DNA of 64,000 nt, from NCBI RefSeq assembly GCF_900113605.1, contig NZ_FOPY01000010.1, forward strand, positions 110,752 to 174,751, given 5' to 3'. Made by a program: the position numbers and the translations under genes. Each line of letters starts with the position of its first letter. The first letter of the stretch is position 1. The stretch is from Modicisalibacter xianhensis. Its GTDB lineage: Bacteria > Pseudomonadota > Gammaproteobacteria > Pseudomonadales > Halomonadaceae. Of this stretch, positions 30,323 to 39,197 are shown in pieces. Below the pieces are notes generated by a model, which ran no database searches, was not told the DNA's origin, and saw only the letters and a list, made by a program, of their open reading frames with translations.

Positions 30323-31252
30323 CTAGCGATAGAGGCGGAAGCGCCGAAATTCCGGATGCCCCTGTTCTTCTTCCGGCGTCTTGCGATAGCGCTTGTACTC
30401 CCATTGATACTGCACAGGATCCAGATCAATGGCGGCTTCCACGCTGGCATTGACGCCACGCGCCGAGGTGACCTCGTCGGCGGCATAGACGCGCTCGTCG
30501 GCAGCGAGAAAATGGATGTCGAAACCTTGCCCGGCGCACCGTTTGGCCACGCCGGTCACTACCCGGGCCTGGGTGCGCGCGACCAGCTTGGGCAGCAGCG
30601 TGGCGGTATAGGCGGGGCGATGGTAGAAGTCGGCGAACACGCCGCTTCCCCAGCTAGGCACCTGATCGGGCAGGATGCCGACAGCCTCGCTGCGCTTGAG
30701 CGCCTTGAGCAGCGAGGCCACGCCGCGTGGGTTGGTGGGGACCAGGCTGGCTCCCATGCGTTCGCGGCCGTGACGGATGATCGGGTCGAGTTCGGCGATC
30801 TTGGGCGGTTCGTACATCGCGGTGAAGGGAAAATGGCTCGATAGCCAGAAGTTGAGGATTTCCCAGTTGCCATAGTGCGGAGCCAGGACGATCACGCCGC
30901 GGCCCTCGGCACGGGCCTCGTCGAGCAGTTCACGGCCATAGACGGCGTTCACCGAATCCTCGACGCGCTGCGGGGCGGCCATCCAGGCAAAGCCCAGCTC
31001 CAGCATGGTGGCGGTGGAGTGGATCATGCTCTGGCGTCCCCTGGCACGACGCTGATCCGGCGGCAGCTCGGGGAAGACCTCGCGCAGGTTGACGTCGGTG
31101 ACCTGACGCTCACGGTGGCTGAAGCGATAGATCATTGGCCCGAGCAGGCGGGCCAGGCGCCATAACAGTGGCAGGGAACACGACGACAGCGTGCGCCACA
31201 GCGTGGCGATGGCCTTGGCCTGGATGGGCGAAGCGGAATCGGTCTTGCTCAT
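30323..31252 (-). CDS. Lipid A biosynthesis acyltransferase (LpxL/LpxM family), copy 1
   Basis: The 309-residue inner-membrane enzyme belongs to the late lipid A acyltransferases. The catalytic HX4E motif is in VIVLAPHYGNWEILNFWLSS (near residue 122). The family helix RQVTDVNLREVFPELPPDQR and the EGILPDQ-like stretch AVGILPDQVPSWGSGVF are present. It would add a secondary acyl chain to Kdo2-lipid A or a related acceptor. A second family member lies at 46851-47753. GGAG precedes ATG 31252. The sugar dehydrogenase gene follows 54 bases after its stop. Confidence 0.9.
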   Translation of the reverse strand: MSKTDSASPIQAKAIATLWRTLSSCSLPLLWRLARLLGPMIYRFSHRERQVTDVNLREVFPELPPDQRRARGRQSMIHSTATMLELGFAWMAAPQRVEDSVNAVYGRELLDEARAEGRGVIVLAPHYGNWEILNFWLSSHFPFTAMYEPPKIAELDPIIRHGRERMGASLVPTNPRGVASLLKALKRSEAVGILPDQVPSWGSGVFADFYHRPAYTATLLPKLVARTQARVVTGVAKRCAGQGFDIHFLAADERVYAADEVTSARGVNASVEAAIDLDPVQYQWEYKRYRKTPEEEQGHPEFRRFRLYR

Positions 31253-31301
31253 GGCTCCACGCGGTGAATCATTGAGTCGGGCATTATAACCGGCTTGGCG
31301 G

Positions 31302-31685
31302 TCAGCTGCGTTCCGGGCGGCAGATCTCGATCAGGTTGCCATCGGGATCGCGCAGGTAGAGTGACACGATCGGGCCATTGGCGCCCTGGCGCGAGACCGG
31401 GCCGGCTTCGATGGGAACCTGCAGTGCGCTCAGGTGAGCCTGTACCTCATCGAGGGGCAGCACGCTTCTCACGCACAGGTCGATACTGCCCGGAGTGGGG
31501 CGGGCGGCCTTGGGGCTGGCCGCGGTATCACACTGGTGCAGGCGCAACGCCATGTCGCCAAGCATCAGGTCGACGCGCTCGTTGTCACGATAGCGGGCTT
31601 CCAGCCCCAGCACGCGCGTGTAGAAATCCACGGCAACGGGGATATCGTCGACGGTGACGACCAGATGGTCCGGGCCGGTTAACAT
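31302..31685 (-). CDS. VOC (glyoxalase fold) family protein
   Basis: The 127-residue protein is a single VOC domain. GPDHLVVTVDDIPVAVDFYT starts the first beta-alpha-beta unit with a possible metal His, and VSLYLRDPDGNLIEICRP ends the second with the usual metal Glu. It resembles uncharacterised glyoxalase-like dioxygenase or lyase relatives; substrate unknown. AGGAG precedes ATG 31685. It is divergent from the methyltransferase gene with only 33 bases between start codons. Confidence 0.88.
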   Translation of the reverse strand: MLTGPDHLVVTVDDIPVAVDFYTRVLGLEARYRDNERVDLMLGDMALRLHQCDTAASPKAARPTPGSIDLCVRSVLPLDEVQAHLSALQVPIEAGPVSRQGANGPIVSLYLRDPDGNLIEICRPERS

Positions 31686-31718
31686 GGCGTACTCCTGACT
31701 GTTTTCCTCAAGGATACG

Positions 31719-32378
31719 ATGCCGTCCATGCCCCTGTCGTGCCCCCTGTGTGGGGAAATGCATATCCTTCCGTTTCATCGCGATAGCCGCCGCGACTACT
31801 GGCGCTGCCAAACGTGCCAACTGGTCTTCGTCGAACGTGGCCAGCATCTGTCATCCGCTGACGAAAAGGCTGTCTATGACAACCACGAGAATTCTCCCGA
31901 GGACCTTGGCTACCGGCGTTTCCTGTCGCGCCTGTTCACGCCATTGAACGAGCGCTTGGCCCCGGGAGCCCGAGGGCTGGACTTCGGCTGCGGGCCGGGG
32001 CCGACGCTATCGGTAATGTTTGAAGAGGCAGGACATGCCATGGCGCTCTACGACGTCTATTATGCGCCGGATCCCCAGGTGCTCGAAGACAGCTACGATT
32101 TCATCACGGCCAGTGAAGTGATCGAGCACCTTGCCGAACCGGGACGGGTAATCCCCCGGCTGGCCAGCCGACTGGTCCCCGGAGGCTGGCTGGGGCTGAT
32201 GACCAAGCGTGTCCAGTCGCGAGAGGCCTTTGCCGGCTGGCACTACATTCTCGATCCGACCCATGTCAGCTTCTTCAGCGAGGCGACGTTCGAGTGGCTC
32301 GCCAGCCATCTGGACATGCAGGTCGAGTTTCCTGCTGCCGATGTCGTGCTATTGCACAAACCGTGCTCCCGCGCTTGA
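31719..32378 (+). CDS. Class I SAM-dependent methyltransferase with N-terminal zinc ribbon
   Basis: The 219-residue protein starts with a four-Cys knuckle (CPLCGE then CQTC, residues about 8-34), likely zinc-binding. The Rossmann methyltransferase part has GLDFGCGPGPTLSVMFEEAG as the SAM motif I and SYDFITASEVIEHLAEPGRV as the post-motif region. The C-terminal HYILDPTHVSFFSEATFEWL is typical of Methyltransf_23-like enzymes. Substrate unknown. AAGGA precedes ATG 31719; ATG 31728 is a close alternative. Confidence 0.86.
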   Translation: MPSMPLSCPLCGEMHILPFHRDSRRDYWRCQTCQLVFVERGQHLSSADEKAVYDNHENSPEDLGYRRFLSRLFTPLNERLAPGARGLDFGCGPGPTLSVMFEEAGHAMALYDVYYAPDPQVLEDSYDFITASEVIEHLAEPGRVIPRLASRLVPGGWLGLMTKRVQSREAFAGWHYILDPTHVSFFSEATFEWLASHLDMQVEFPAADVVLLHKPCSRA

Positions 32379-32477
32379 GATGTCGCGTGGCGCTTGCGCT
32401 CATTAGCAATTTCTACAATGGTTGGGGCAGGGCCACGCGACGTTGCCTGGCGTGTCTGTTGCGGTGCAAAAAAGGCG

Positions 32478-32506
32478 TTGCCGGGTAGGCGGCGGAAGGC
32501 TATATT
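32478..32506 (+). promoter_or_regulatory. Predicted sigma-70 promoter for the MFS gene
   Basis: TTGCCG (32478-32483) and TATATT (32501-32506) are separated by exactly 17 bases, a good match, about 100-140 bases upstream of the candidate start codons. Confidence 0.55.
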
Positions 32507-32642
32507 TCGCCGCGCGAAACCCTGGCTCGACAATGCTCGGGCCGGTATCGGTTATTACCGGGGCGCGTTCACGGTGGCGATTCATTCATTTCGATGAAGG
32601 TCCTGCGTGGACGCGCCCTGTGTGTTTTTATTCAAGACAAGC

Positions 32643-34040
32643 ATGAGGCTTCCGTTCATGTCGCGGCAGTTGTTGGCCATGGCTCTGGCTCCGTTGCTGG
32701 GGTTGTTCATTCTGGGGATCGGCAACGGCTTTCTGGCCACGCTCATTACCCTGCGTCTCGATGCGGCCGGCGAATCGGCGGTGGTCATCGGCTGGGTGTC
32801 ATCCGCCTATTTCATTGGCCTGGCGATCGGGGCGGTCCTCAACGACCGGCTGCTGCTACGCATCGGACACATTCGTGCCTATGCCTGTTTTGCCTCGCTG
32901 GTAGCCATCACCGTTTTGCTGCAGGGACTATGGCTGGAGCCGTGGGCCTGGTTCGTGCTGCGCCTGATCGGCGGCTGGGCCACGGTCGGGGTCTACCTGG
33001 TCATCGAGAGTTGGCTGTTGACGGCGTCGGACACCAAGGTGCGTGGGCGGTTGCTGGCGCTCTACATGATTTCGCTGTATGCCGCCGGCGTCGTCGGCCA
33101 GTTGATGCTGGGCGTGACCGATGCCGCGGGCGAGGCGGTGCCGTTCATGGTCATCGGCATGCTGGCGTCGCTGTCGGTATTGCCCATGGCCGTGATTCCG
33201 CGGGTGTCGCCGCTGATCGAGCATGCCGAGCCACTGCCACCGCATCGCCTGATCATGCTTACGCCTACTGGGGTAATGGGCTGCTTCGGCTCAGGCCTGG
33301 CCATCGCTGCCATCTACAGCTTGTTGCCGCTCTACCTGCAACGTACCGGCTTTTCCGTCGACAAGGTCGGTCAGATGATGGCCGTCGTGGTGTTGGGCGG
33401 CATGTTGCTGCAGTATCCCATCGGGCGTTGGTCCGACCGTCACGACCGCCAGTTGGTGCTGATCCTGATCGGCCTGGCCTGTGCCGCCATCTCGCTGGGC
33501 GCCCTATGGTTACCGGGGCAGCCCTGGATGCTGGCGGGCATGCTGTTCCTGCTTGGGGGTGGCACATTCGCGCTTTATCCGGTCGCGGTCAGCCATGCTG
33601 CCGACCGCGCCCCGGCGGGGGCACTGGTGCGCATGAGTCAGGGCCTGCTGCTGATCAATGCCGTCGGCTCGACCCTCAGCCCGCCGCTGATTACACCACT
33701 GATGGGCCACATTGGCGACGTTGGGCTGTTCTGGGCCCTGGCGGGCCTGGGCGGCTTCCTGGCGGTCTTCTTCACCTGGCGGCGTAGCCAGCGTCCCGCG
33801 CCGCTGCCGATGGCGCCGTTCACGCCCAACCCGCCGATGACAGTCGTCGGGGCTGAGCTCAATGTCACCGAGGAACTGGTGCAGGGCGCCATCGAGCACG
33901 AGCATGTCGAAGACCTTTCCCATGCAGTGCCCGAAGTGTCCGTGGCGGAACCGCTACACGGGCCGCCGCGTCGGGAAGAGATGATCATCGAGTACGTGGA
34001 CGAGGACAAGTTGCACTCGCGGCCGGTGGAGGCCCGCTAA
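32643..34040 (+). CDS. MFS transporter (YcaD-like)
   Basis: The 465-residue carrier has 12 predicted helices and an acidic C-terminal tail of about 85 residues. Features are LGLFILGIGNGFLATLITLR at the N-terminus, GWATVGVYLVIESWLLTASD in the fourth/fifth helix region, and QYPIGRWSDRHDRQ between helices 8 and 9, which is close to the YcaD group. Substrate unknown. The start is unsettled: ATG 32643 is reported, ATG 32658 has GAGG 9 bases upstream, and GTG 32607 has GAAGG 6 bases upstream. Its stop overlaps the stop of the convergent oxygenase gene. Confidence 0.85.
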   Translation: MRLPFMSRQLLAMALAPLLGLFILGIGNGFLATLITLRLDAAGESAVVIGWVSSAYFIGLAIGAVLNDRLLLRIGHIRAYACFASLVAITVLLQGLWLEPWAWFVLRLIGGWATVGVYLVIESWLLTASDTKVRGRLLALYMISLYAAGVVGQLMLGVTDAAGEAVPFMVIGMLASLSVLPMAVIPRVSPLIEHAEPLPPHRLIMLTPTGVMGCFGSGLAIAAIYSLLPLYLQRTGFSVDKVGQMMAVVVLGGMLLQYPIGRWSDRHDRQLVLILIGLACAAISLGALWLPGQPWMLAGMLFLLGGGTFALYPVAVSHAADRAPAGALVRMSQGLLLINAVGSTLSPPLITPLMGHIGDVGLFWALAGLGGFLAVFFTWRRSQRPAPLPMAPFTPNPPMTVVGAELNVTEELVQGAIEHEHVEDLSHAVPEVSVAEPLHGPPRREEMIIEYVDEDKLHSRPVEAR

Positions 34041-34711
34041 CGGGCGGGGTCGATGCGTCCGCCCAGCGAGGCATTACGCCGGAACCAGCCGGCGATGCTG
34101 GCCCGCGGGTAGCGGGTCGGCAGTACGGCGTGAGGCACCCGGTCGGAGAGGAAACACATGAACGTGCCGGCCTCGGGTCGGATGCGCGCCACTTCCTGCG
34201 TCTCATCATCCTCGGCATAGATGGCCATCTCGCCACCTCCGTCGGCCGGCCATTCGGGATTGAGATAGAGCACGGTGGACAGGACGCGGTTGGCGCGTCC
34301 CTGGAAGCTGTCGACATGGCGCTTGTAGAAGGCGCCGGGGGGATACTCGGCGAAGTGCGCCTCGAACTCGAACAGGCCCAGGTAGAGGGCACGATTGATC
34401 TGTTGCTGCAGTTCCGCCATCAGCGTCAGGTAATGTCGCTGCGCCTGGCTTTCGCGATCGAGCCAGTGGATGGCGTCACCGCGAATGTCGCGGCGTAACT
34501 GATGATGGTCGCCGCGGCCGATGCCGGCCTCACTCAGTGCCTGGCTGGCGGAAAGCTGTCGAAGCTCGTCGTGCAGGGCCTGGCACAGCGCGGCATCAAT
34601 GAAGCGCTCGCCCGCGAACCAGCCCCGCTCGACCAGCGCATCGACCAGTTGTGCCAGGGCACTGCCATCCAGGCCGGCCAGGCCGCCCGGTACCATGAGA
34701 GTCGCGTTCAT
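34037..34711 (-). CDS. 2-oxoglutarate/Fe(II)-dependent oxygenase (prolyl hydroxylase-like)
   Basis: The 224-residue enzyme has the double-stranded beta-helix core. Iron ligands are visible as the HxD in GAFYKRHVDSFQG (near residue 135) and the distal His in DRVPHAVLPT. The 2-oxoglutarate Arg is in RASIAGWFRR. LSTVLYLNPEWPADGGGEM is the family strand. It resembles prolyl 4-hydroxylase-like bacterial proteins; the substrate may be a protein. It ends by overlapping the stop of the convergent MFS gene and is preceded by the Nudix gene on the same strand. Confidence 0.87.
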   Translation of the reverse strand: MNATLMVPGGLAGLDGSALAQLVDALVERGWFAGERFIDAALCQALHDELRQLSASQALSEAGIGRGDHHQLRRDIRGDAIHWLDRESQAQRHYLTLMAELQQQINRALYLGLFEFEAHFAEYPPGAFYKRHVDSFQGRANRVLSTVLYLNPEWPADGGGEMAIYAEDDETQEVARIRPEAGTFMCFLSDRVPHAVLPTRYPRASIAGWFRRNASLGGRIDPAR

Positions 34712-34719
34712 CGCGGACC

Positions 34720-35361
34720 TTACGTGTCGGTGTCGATATCGGGAACGGCGCGCCGCCGTTCGGGGCGGTAGTTCAAGGGACTGCCTGGCGGGGCATGATC
34801 GAGGCTGATCGACATGTCGAATCCCACCGACAGCAACTCCACCAGCATCATCGCCGACAGTCCCCAGATGACATGCCCTTGCGCCTCATAGCTGGGAACG
34901 TACAGGGTGCGCTCGCCGGCGATGATGACATCGGTGTGGTTGCGGCGATCCTCGAGGAACACGGAGAGCGGGACCTCGAAGATGGTGTCCAGTTCGCCCG
35001 GCTCGGGGCGTAGCGCCAGGCCGGGAGGAATCAGGCCGACGAATGGCGTGACGCGCAACCCATGCAGCGAGATCACATCGCCCAATTGGCCCAGCAAATG
35101 CACTCGCCGGGGCGAGAGGGCAATTTCTTCCTGAGCCTCGCGCAGTGCCGTCGTCAGCAGGTCGGGATCCTCGGGGTCGCGCTTGCCGCCGGGAAAGGCC
35201 ACTTGGCCGCCATGCTGCTTGAGATGGGCCGCGCGCCGGGTGAACAGCAGCGTCGGCTCGTCGTGCTCGACGATGGGGATCAGTACCGCGGCCTGCCGAA
35301 GCGCCGGGCTGAGCTTGCGCGGTCGATGCGCTTGCAGGCGTTCGTGGAGTTTCTCTAACAT
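34720..35361 (-). CDS. Nudix hydrolase, CoA pyrophosphatase type (NudL-like)
   Basis: The 213-residue protein has a Nudix box beginning GGKRDPEDPDLLTTALREAQ (with EEI after it), preceded by AAHLKQHGGQVAFPGG, the pattern of the NudL/CoAse group (UPF0035). It would hydrolyse CoA or its derivatives to phosphopantetheine and ADP. ATG 35361 has GGA 7 bases upstream; ATG 35382 has AAGGA directly abutting it and is less likely. Eight bases separate its stop from the oxygenase start, so the two form an operon. Confidence 0.87.
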   Translation of the reverse strand: MLEKLHERLQAHRPRKLSPALRQAAVLIPIVEHDEPTLLFTRRAAHLKQHGGQVAFPGGKRDPEDPDLLTTALREAQEEIALSPRRVHLLGQLGDVISLHGLRVTPFVGLIPPGLALRPEPGELDTIFEVPLSVFLEDRRNHTDVIIAGERTLYVPSYEAQGHVIWGLSAMMLVELLSVGFDMSISLDHAPPGSPLNYRPERRRAVPDIDTDT

Positions 35362-35433
35362 GGAACATCCGTCGGGTTTCATTCCTTGTACCCAGCCCCC
35401 CGGTAAGCGTCAAGCCAAGTCGCGAGGTGTCCC

Positions 35434-35991
35434 ATGAATTTCTGCAGCCACTGTGGCCAACGTGTGCGTCTCGCGATTCCCGAGGGCGACGATCGCCCGC
35501 GTTACCTGTGCGACGACTGCGGCACCATCCACTACCAGAACCCGCGTATCGTGGCCGGCACACTGCCGGTGCGCGACGGTCGGGTGCTGCTGTGCCGTCG
35601 TGCCATTGCACCGCGCAAGGGCTACTGGACCCTGCCCGCCGGGTTCATGGAAAACGCCGAGACGACGCTCGAGGCGGCGGCCCGCGAGACCTGGGAAGAA
35701 GCCTGCGCCCGGGTCGATGTGCATGACCTTTATACGCTGATCAACCTGCCGCATATCAACCAGGTCTACATGATCTTCCTGGCCGATCTCCAGGGTGGCT
35801 TCGCTGCCGGCCCCGAAAGCCTGGAAGTGGCCATGTTCGCCGAGGAGGAGATCCCCTGGGGCGACCTGGCTTTTCCCACCATCGAGCGCACACTGCGCCA
35901 TTACTTTGCCGACCGGCCCGGCGAGGTGTTTCCGCTGCATATCAGCGATATCGGCGAGGAAGATCGCGAGCGCTACTTCGGCTCCGCCTAG
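35434..35991 (+). CDS. Nudix hydrolase with N-terminal zinc ribbon
   Basis: The 185-residue protein starts with a zinc ribbon (CSHCGQ and CDDCGT, residues 4-30). The Nudix domain follows with GYWTLPAGFMENAETTLEAA and ARETWEEACARV. The layout recalls NudC-type NADH pyrophosphatases, but the protein is shorter and lacks their N-terminal half and the SQPWPFPxS signature, so the substrate is open. ATG 35434 follows GAGG. Its stop overlaps that of the convergent small gene by four bases. Confidence 0.87.
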   Translation: MNFCSHCGQRVRLAIPEGDDRPRYLCDDCGTIHYQNPRIVAGTLPVRDGRVLLCRRAIAPRKGYWTLPAGFMENAETTLEAAARETWEEACARVDVHDLYTLINLPHINQVYMIFLADLQGGFAAGPESLEVAMFAEEEIPWGDLAFPTIERTLRHYFADRPGEVFPLHISDIGEEDRERYFGSA

Positions 35992-36299
35992 ATGTCCTCC
36001 AGCCGCCACACCTCGTAGGCCGGTTCCTCGTAGGGGTGAGCAGCCTTGAGCGCGGCGATGGCGTCGCGGATCAGGTCGTCGCGACATACCAGCTCGACCT
36101 TGAGTTCCGCCACACGCTCCAGGTCGCCGACGTAGCCGATGTGCGGGTTGGCGCCGTCGAGTGGGCGAAACTGGCCGAGGCCACGCGTCTGGAAGCAGCA
36201 GGCCTCGTAGTCGCCGATGCGTCCGGCGCCGGTCGCGAAGACCGCTTCCTTGACAGGTTCAGCCTCGCCGACGGGTACGAAGAATGCCAGCTTGTACAT
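35988..36299 (-). CDS. Small NIF3/CutA-like domain protein
   Basis: The 103-residue protein resembles the inserted ferredoxin-like domain of NIF3/YqfO proteins found as a stand-alone in many proteobacteria. It opens YKLAFFVPVGEAEPVKEAVF, has GAGRIGDYEACCFQTRGLGQF, and ends AALKAAHPYEEPAYEVWRL, matching the domain's HPYEEPAY signature. No enzymatic residues are evident; function unknown. AAAGGAG precedes ATG 36299. It diverges from ftsB with 125 bases between. Confidence 0.85.
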   Translation of the reverse strand: MYKLAFFVPVGEAEPVKEAVFATGAGRIGDYEACCFQTRGLGQFRPLDGANPHIGYVGDLERVAELKVELVCRDDLIRDAIAALKAAHPYEEPAYEVWRLEDI

Positions 36300-36424
36300 G
36301 TGAACTCCTTTGAGGTGTGCGAGAGTTGGGCGTTGCCTGGCAGGTGATTCGGCCTGCGCGTGCCCCCTGATGATGGCATAATGCCTGCCGTACGTACTTC
36401 GCTTTTCAAGGTCTGGATATCCCG

Positions 36425-36802
36425 ATGCTCAAGTGGCTTGCGGTCGTGCTGATCGCTCTGCTCGGTCTATTGCAGTACAGCCTCTGGCTGGGTGAGGGTG
36501 GCTTGCGCGAGCTGACGCATATTCGTGCCCGTGTCGATACCCTGGCCGCCGAGACCGAGACGCTGGAGGCGCGTAACCAGCGTCTTGCCGCCGAGGTGGT
36601 GGATCTCAAGAACGGCCTGGATGCCATCGAGGAACGTGCACGCAGCGATATCGGCATGGTGCGCAGTGACGAGCAGTTTTTCTGGGTGCCGGGTGTCGAG
36701 GCCGAGGATTCGCCGGTGGCTGGCCGGGAAGGGGCCGGTCTGCCTCCGGCGGGTGTGCCGGCCACACCGCCGTCCGTTATCTCGGAGGAGGGGCGCCCAT
36801 GA
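36425..36802 (+). CDS. ftsB: Cell division protein FtsB
   Basis: The 125-residue bitopic membrane protein has one N-terminal helix (about 3-22, WLAVVLIALLGLLQYSLWLG) and a periplasmic coiled coil (about 28-75, with VDTLAAETETLEARNQRLAA). The conserved tail motif is ARSDIGMVRSDEQFFWV. With FtsL and FtsQ it links early and late divisome proteins. The C-terminus is about 25 residues longer than in E. coli and Pro-rich. It overlaps ispD by 4 bases (ATGA) and heads a long cluster. Confidence 0.92.
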   Translation: MLKWLAVVLIALLGLLQYSLWLGEGGLRELTHIRARVDTLAAETETLEARNQRLAAEVVDLKNGLDAIEERARSDIGMVRSDEQFFWVPGVEAEDSPVAGREGAGLPPAGVPATPPSVISEEGRP

Positions 36803-37524
36803 GTTTGATGCCAAGACTCTGGCTGATAGTGCCTGCAGCTGGCCAGGGCAGGCGCATGGGGGCCAGCCGGCCCAAGCAGTACCTGGACCTGAACGGCCGG
36901 CCCGTGCTAGCGCATACCCTGGCTCGGCTACATCGCGCCTACCCGCAGGCGTCGTTGCGACTGTGCCTGGATGAGGCCGATGCCTGGTTCGACCCGGCCT
37001 GGGTACCGTTTGTCGACTGGCGTCGAGTTCCCGGGGGGCAGGAGCGCGTGGATTCGGTCACCCGGGCGCTGGATGACCTGGCCGGCAGCGCCGGGCAGGA
37101 CGATCTGGTGCTGGTCCATGACGTGGCGCGTCCCTGCGTGCATATCGATGACCTGACGCATCTGCTCGGCGTCCTGCAGGACGAGCGAGTCGGCGCGTTG
37201 CTGGCGGCGCCGGTCGCCGACACCATGAAACGCGCCGATGACCAGGGGCGAGTGGCTGCTACCGAATCCCGCGATGGGCTGTGGCATGCGCTGACGCCCC
37301 AGGGATTTCGCTATGGCATGCTGTGCGAGGCGCTGGCTACGGCACGGCGCGCCGGCATTGCCGTTACCGACGAGGCGTCGGCGATCGAGGCGTTGGGACT
37401 GGCGCCCCGCCTGGTCGCTGCCCGCCGTGACAATCTCAAGATCACCCATCCCGAAGACCTGAGCCTGGCTGCACTCATTCTGGAGGCCCAGGCGCGGGAG
37501 CGGGATGCCGCAATCGAGGAATGA
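36799..37524 (+). CDS. ispD: 2-C-methyl-D-erythritol 4-phosphate cytidylyltransferase
   Basis: The 241-residue enzyme makes CDP-methylerythritol in the MEP isoprenoid route. The nucleotide-binding loop is [20 protein letters not shown] (residues about 11-30). [16 protein letters not shown] and [14 protein letters not shown] are conserved further on. It sits between ftsB and ispF, overlapping ftsB by 4 bases, and is one base from ispF. Confidence 0.95.
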   Translation: MSLMPRLWLIVPAAGQGRRMGASRPKQYLDLNGRPVLAHTLARLHRAYPQASLRLCLDEADAWFDPAWVPFVDWRRVPGGQERVDSVTRALDDLAGSAGQDDLVLVHDVARPCVHIDDLTHLLGVLQDERVGALLAAPVADTMKRADDQGRVAATESRDGLWHALTPQGFRYGMLCEALATARRAGIAVTDEASAIEALGLAPRLVAARRDNLKITHPEDLSLAALILEAQARERDAAIEE

Positions 37525-37525
37525 C

Positions 37526-38086
37526 ATGCTCCGTATCGGCCACGGTTTCGATGTGCACCGCTTTGGCGATGGTGACCATGTAATGATCGGTGGGGTACGC
37601 ATCGATTACGAGCGGGGCGTGATCGCCCACTCCGATGGAGACGTGCTGCTGCATGCCCTGTCCGATGCGCTGCTTGGTGCTTGCGCGCTAGGTGACATCG
37701 GTCATCACTTTCCTGACACCGACGCACGCTGGGCCGGTGCCGACAGCCGTGCGCTGCTGCGTCATGTGGTTCTGTTGGTCGCCGAGCAGGGCTATCGGAT
37801 CGGCAACGTGGATGCCACTGTCATTGCCCAGGCACCCAAGCTGGCCCCACATATTGCGGCAATGCGAGCGGTGATTGCCGAGGATCTCGGTGTCGAGCTC
37901 GGGGCCGTCAATGTCAAGGCGACCACCAGCGAACGACTGGGCTTTACCGGTCGGGGAGAGGGCATCGCCGCCGAGGCGGTGGTCCTGCTCGAGGCGAGCA
38001 ACGACCCGGCGCCGTCCCGCCAGCCCTTCGAGCCCGAGGCGTTGTTTGAGCCTCAGCCTGCCGAGCAGGAAGGGGGGCGCCGATGA
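37526..38086 (+). CDS. ispF: 2-C-methyl-D-erythritol 2,4-cyclodiphosphate synthase
   Basis: The 186-residue enzyme follows IspD in the MEP route. The metal ligands Asp and His are in [14 protein letters not shown], with [20 protein letters not shown] and [14 protein letters not shown] conserved. The core ends near residue 157 ([12 protein letters not shown]). A Pro/Glu-rich extension of about 28 residues follows, unlike the usual 158-160 residue enzyme. ATG 37526 has GAGGA upstream. It overlaps truD by 4 bases. Confidence 0.95.
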   Translation: MLRIGHGFDVHRFGDGDHVMIGGVRIDYERGVIAHSDGDVLLHALSDALLGACALGDIGHHFPDTDARWAGADSRALLRHVVLLVAEQGYRIGNVDATVIAQAPKLAPHIAAMRAVIAEDLGVELGAVNVKATTSERLGFTGRGEGIAAEAVVLLEASNDPAPSRQPFEPEALFEPQPAEQEGGRR

Positions 38087-39132
38087 CCTCGGGCTGGCCT
38101 CCCGGCTGGCCCCATGCCCATGGCGGGCCGCTGGCGGCAGGCGAGTACCGGACGTCTCCCGAGGACTTCGTGGTCGAGGAGCGGCTTGACTTCACGCCGG
38201 AAGGCGAGGGCGAGCATCTTTGGCTGTGGGTCGAGAAGCGTGACCTGACCACGCTGGAACTGGCGCGTCGCCTGGCCCGGGCCTGCGAGGTCTCGCTACG
38301 GGACGTGGGGTTCTCGGGCATGAAGGATCGTACGGCGGTGACACGCCAGTGGTTGTCGGTGCATCTGCCGGGTCGCGAGGCACCGAACGACCTGCTCGAG
38401 CGCCTGGGAAACACCCCGGTTCGCGTGCTCGAGCAGCGCCGTCACCCGCGCAAGCTCAAGCGCGGCGTGCATCGTGCCAATGGCTTCCGGCTACGAATCA
38501 GCGGTCCGGCCGTCGAGCATTCCGAGCTGACATCGCGCTGGCGGCAACTGATCGAGCAGGGTGTCCCCAACTACTTCGGACCGCAGCGCTTCGGGCCGCA
38601 AGGACGCAATCTCGAGCGGGCACGAGCGATCCTGGCCCGTGGCTGGCGCAAGCGTGACGACCGCGAGGGGTTGATGCTGTCCACGGCGCGCAGCTATCTG
38701 TTCAACGAACTTCTGGCGGCGCGCCTGGTCGATGGCAACTGGGCGACGCCGCTCGATGGCGAGGTCTTGATGCTTGACGGCAGCGCCAGCATATTCTCGG
38801 TCGATCAGGTCGATCCTGCCCTGGTCCAACGCGCAGCGTGCCTCGACCTGCACCCTGCCGGTGTGCTGTGGGGAATCGGTTCATCGTTGGCGCAGGGCGA
38901 GGCGGGGAAATATGAAATCCGGTTGGCCAAGAGCCATGCCGGCTTATGCGCAGGGCTCGAGCGTGCCGGGGTTCGCCTGGCGCGTCGGGCATTGCGCGTA
39001 CGCCTGGCCGACGCCGAACTCATACCTGCAGGCGAGACGTGCGAATTGCGGTTCGAGTTGCCGCGTGGCGCGTTTGCCACGGCGGTACTGCGCGAATTGA
39101 TGGAACACCCGACCCTGTCTAGAGCGGCGTGA
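38083..39132 (+). CDS. truD: tRNA pseudouridine(13) synthase
   Basis: The 349-residue enzyme converts U13 of tRNA-Glu to pseudouridine. The catalytic Asp is Asp82 in [34 protein letters not shown] and the TRUD insertion domain (about 155-305) are present. Size and order match the family. It starts within the end of ispF and is followed by surE after 65 bases. Confidence 0.95.
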   Translation: MTSGWPPGWPHAHGGPLAAGEYRTSPEDFVVEERLDFTPEGEGEHLWLWVEKRDLTTLELARRLARACEVSLRDVGFSGMKDRTAVTRQWLSVHLPGREAPNDLLERLGNTPVRVLEQRRHPRKLKRGVHRANGFRLRISGPAVEHSELTSRWRQLIEQGVPNYFGPQRFGPQGRNLERARAILARGWRKRDDREGLMLSTARSYLFNELLAARLVDGNWATPLDGEVLMLDGSASIFSVDQVDPALVQRAACLDLHPAGVLWGIGSSLAQGEAGKYEIRLAKSHAGLCAGLERAGVRLARRALRVRLADAELIPAGETCELRFELPRGAFATAVLRELMEHPTLSRAA

Positions 39133-39197
39133 CGGGGCGGATCGAACAATGAGAGCCTGTCTTGCAGCCACAGCTGCGGGCGGCCCGAGGAGACACG

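Noticed and set aside
32594..33787. 397-codon frame overlapping the MFS gene
   Set aside because: It is a frame-shifted reading of the MFS gene; the other frame has recognisable transporter helices and a proper stop arrangement.
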